From a virus, in IMG/VR virus record IMGVR_UViG_3300020214_000040, positions 1 through 41,563 of that record: a stretch of 41,563 nucleotides of DNA; one strand, given 5' to 3'. Shown here one piece after another: positions 39,798 through 41,563 of the stretch (positions within the stretch are counted from its first letter, which is position 1; the number at the start of each line of letters is the position of its first letter). Made by a program: the position numbers and the translations under genes. The notes under the pieces were generated by a model. It saw nothing but the letters and a program-made list of their open reading frames with translations. It was not told the origin of the DNA and made no database searches.

Positions 39798-41122
39798 CAG
39801 ACCTCCTGCAATGACATTGAGCAGTCAAAATAGTATACATTATCAATCAAGTCCCGGCGGATTAAATTCTCTGAATAGTTGGTAATAAGAACATCAACAT
39901 TTTCTTCGGTGTACGGTGTCGTACCAGCCTCATCCTGTTTTAAAATTGTAAGCGTATGAACATCACCGTCTTTTGATTTTTTATTTAAAAAGTCTCTTGA
40001 TGCTCTTAAATCAACAGTTTTATTTTCATAATTTGGTATAAAACTCCATTGGAGATTAAATGTCCTCTTAGCCGCTGAGTTTGCCGATGCATTTTTATAA
40101 TATCTAGAAGCATCACCCTGCCAGTTTAAATTTTCAATAAATACCGGTGCTGCAGAAACATCTAATTTTCTATTTTGATTTGTCAATGGCACTCCATCTA
40201 GAACTAGTAATGATCTTATTGAAGAAAAGTCAACAGTTGTTGTTGAATTATATACAACAGCAGTATTGCTAAATTTAAGAGTTTGAACCGTAATTGACAG
40301 ATTGTTAAATAGTTGATTAATTTTTGCTACCATCAAAACAACTTTGCCAACAACTATAAGGTTTGAATTGATATTAATTACAGATGATGCAAATTTAATT
40401 CTTTTCGCAATTGTTGTTACTGTTGCAGATGGTGTAATTATAGATGCGGCAAATGAATGTTTCTTAATTGTTGTAATTGCATTACTTGTAACATTAATCG
40501 CAACTTGAGCTTTCAAAATCTCTTGTGCGATTGCTGTAGTTGATGTAACACTTGAAATTGATGTAGAAGCAAATAGAATTTCCTTGGCGATTACTGTGGC
40601 ATTGGATTGAATAGAAATAGCAGATGAGGCCATTTTCAATCGCAAAGCAGTAACGATTACATTTGAACTTGAACTTGTATTAGAGGCGGCAAGTAGCAAT
40701 TCTATTGCTTTGACAACAACATTTGAATTTGCAGAAATTATAGAAGCAGCAAATGATGTCTTTTTTATACTTACAATAGCATTTGAATTTGCAGAAATTT
40801 GTGTTGTAGCAAAAGCATTTTTCAATATTGAGACTGTAAGGCTTGAATTACTAGAAATTGCTATTGATGCCCGCCTTATGCCTTGGCCAAGAGTAAGCGT
40901 TGCGCCATTAACATTAAGCAAAGCACTAGCAAATACAATTCTTTTTGCTACAGCAGTTACGCTGCTTTGAACTGCAATATTAGATCTAATTTGTAATGTA
41001 AAGTTTACATTAATTGAAGATGTAATAGAAATGATACTGCTGATTTCTTTACTTTCATCTGGGGTAAAAAAATCTAGTCCGGGCTTAAGTGGTTCAGAAA
41101 ATGAATAAAAACCAAAAGTCAT
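39797..41122 (-). CDS. Repetitive tail protein: ~12 tandem 20-residue repeats plus C-terminal tail domain, 441 aa
   Basis: From residue about 30 to 290 the sequence is a run of 20-residue units of the form A-S-x-I-S-x-x-S-N-x-x-V-x-A-x-x-I-L-F-A. Examples are SSAISIQSNATVIAKEILFA and QVAINVTSNAITTIKKHSFA. The alternating hydrophobic pattern suggests a beta-solenoid with one rung per repeat. The C-terminal 140 residues (LLVLDGVPLTNQNRKLDVS to YYFDCSMSLQEV) are homologous to the whole product of the gene at 41124-41540. Probably a fibre or distal tail component. Confidence 0.75.
   Translation of the reverse strand: MTFGFYSFSEPLKPGLDFFTPDESKEISSIISITSSINVNFTLQIRSNIAVQSSVTAVAKRIVFASALLNVNGATLTLGQGIRRASIAISSNSSLTVSILKNAFATTQISANSNAIVSIKKTSFAASIISANSNVVVKAIELLLAASNTSSSSNVIVTALRLKMASSAISIQSNATVIAKEILFASTSISSVTSTTAIAQEILKAQVAINVTSNAITTIKKHSFAASIITPSATVTTIAKRIKFASSVININSNLIVVGKVVLMVAKINQLFNNLSITVQTLKFSNTAVVYNSTTTVDFSSIRSLLVLDGVPLTNQNRKLDVSAAPVFIENLNWQGDASRYYKNASANSAAKRTFNLQWSFIPNYENKTVDLRASRDFLNKKSKDGDVHTLTILKQDEAGTTPYTEENVDVLITNYSENLIRRDLIDNVYYFDCSMSLQEV
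40250..41035 (-). repeat. Tandem ~60-bp repeats coding for 20-residue units
   Basis: About 12 consecutive 60-bp units in frame, diverged at the DNA level but conserved in protein pattern. Some neighbours are close in DNA (the two units ending with ATTTGAATTTGCAGAAATT, around 40730-40800), indicating recent local duplication. Confidence 0.75.
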
Positions 41123-41123
41123 A

Positions 41124-41540
41124 TTATGCCTCTGATAGAGACATTGTTACATCATAATATGCGCATTGCCCAGGAATGTCTCTCCTGATTAATACTTCTG
41201 AATACGAATCAACATGCACTATCGTATTATAGAACGGTTTTGCTGGATCTAACTTAATTGACAAAGATACACTTGATGGAGTTCGGGCAAGATCATAAAA
41301 AAAATCCCTTCCTTTTCGCCCGTCAATTGTTTTCTCTTGCTTATCGGGTAAATATTTAAATGATAGATTATATAAATTTTTATTATTTTTTATAAATCTT
41401 CTTTTATTGCCATTTGCTAAATCTAAATCAACAGAATTGAATTTATTACTAGAATTAAAGGTACGACCGTGCTCTGTAACCTGCTGTCCATTGATTACAA
41501 GAAGATGTGTAATTCCGGGTTGTTGATTTTGTATAGTCAT
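41124..41540 (-). CDS. Tail protein, 138 aa, related to the C-terminus of the next gene
   Basis: Contains LLVINGQQVTEHGRTFN, LYNLSFKYLPDKQEKTIDGR, GRDFFYDLARTPSSVSLSI and a final VLIRRDIPGQCAYYDVTMSL. Each segment lines up with the last 140 residues of the 441-aa protein (LLVLDGVPLTNQ, FNLQWSFIPNYENKTVDLR, SRDFLNKKSKDGDVHTLTI, NLIRRDLIDNVYYFDCSMSL), so the two share a domain from duplication. By position it is a tail-tip or tail-completion protein. AGGGGATG lies upstream of ATG 41540. Confidence 0.75.
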   Translation of the reverse strand: MTIQNQQPGITHLLVINGQQVTEHGRTFNSSNKFNSVDLDLANGNKRRFIKNNKNLYNLSFKYLPDKQEKTIDGRKGRDFFYDLARTPSSVSLSIKLDPAKPFYNTIVHVDSYSEVLIRRDIPGQCAYYDVTMSLSEA

Positions 41541-41563
41541 TACATCCCCTGATTAATTCCATT
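41540..41563 (-). CDS. C-terminal end of the upstream tail gene (partial)
   Basis: At the right edge an open frame encodes seven residues (NGINQGM) and ends in a TAA that overlaps the next ATG by one base (TAATG), the junction seen throughout the window. It is the end of a gene that starts outside the window. Nothing can be said about its function. Confidence 0.45.
   Translation of the reverse strand, partial: NGINQGM

Overview
This window is a block of a tailed double-stranded DNA phage genome. Every convincing gene reads on the minus strand, packed with 1-20 nt overlaps (mostly TAATG or ATGA junctions). The base composition is AT-rich. Two WhiB-like proteins, a family otherwise found in Actinobacteria and their phages, point to an actinobacterial host. 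The low G+C suits a low-GC aquatic actinobacterium better than Mycobacterium or Streptomyces, but that is inference. No integrase, repressor, capsid, portal or lysis gene is visible.

Transcription runs from high to low coordinates. From right to left:
(1) 33379-41563 is the tail/adsorption module: a 138-aa tail protein, a 441-aa protein with about 12 tandem 20-residue repeats, a 1325-aa protein with PA14-like and LamG-like regions, a fibre with 45-residue repeats ending in an S74 self-cleaving chaperone, and a small fibre-associated protein.
(2) 16865-33397 is replication, recombination and nucleic-acid metabolism: HNH endonuclease, metallophosphoesterase, MerR-type regulator, WhiB, DnaB helicase, DnaG primase, putative SSB, tRNA-Lys, HAD phosphatase, DnaE polymerase, GT25 glycosyltransferase, SAM methyltransferase, RecA-like recombinase, putative nuclease, cytosine-5 methyltransferase, Cas4/AddB-like nuclease, zinc-finger protein, RuvC-like resolvase and an HTH protein.
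(3) 12084-16868 is packaging: a YkgJ-like cysteine-cluster protein, the putative small and the large terminase subunits, a coiled-coil miniprotein, a small basic protein with an intrinsic terminator, and a glycosyltransferase.
(4) 11691-12083 is a 393-nt non-coding region with direct and inverted repeats.
(5) 1-11690 is a run of more than 20 mostly small genes of unknown function. It includes tRNA-Arg, WhiB, a ParB-like protein, an Api92/DUF1281-like protein, a KTSC protein and a 540-aa protein.

The replication genes amount to most of a bacterial-type replisome (DnaE with its PHP domain, DnaG, DnaB, SSB) plus recombination functions (RecA, RuvC, Cas4-like nuclease). No clamp or clamp loader is seen here. 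The most unusual gene is the 540-aa protein at 1308-2930. It appears to carry GHKL/Hsp90-type ATPase motifs in permuted order together with a HEXXH metallopeptidase motif. Several small genes of 37-59 aa were read directly from the sequence. Start codons were moved downstream in many genes on Shine-Dalgarno (SD) and overlap evidence.
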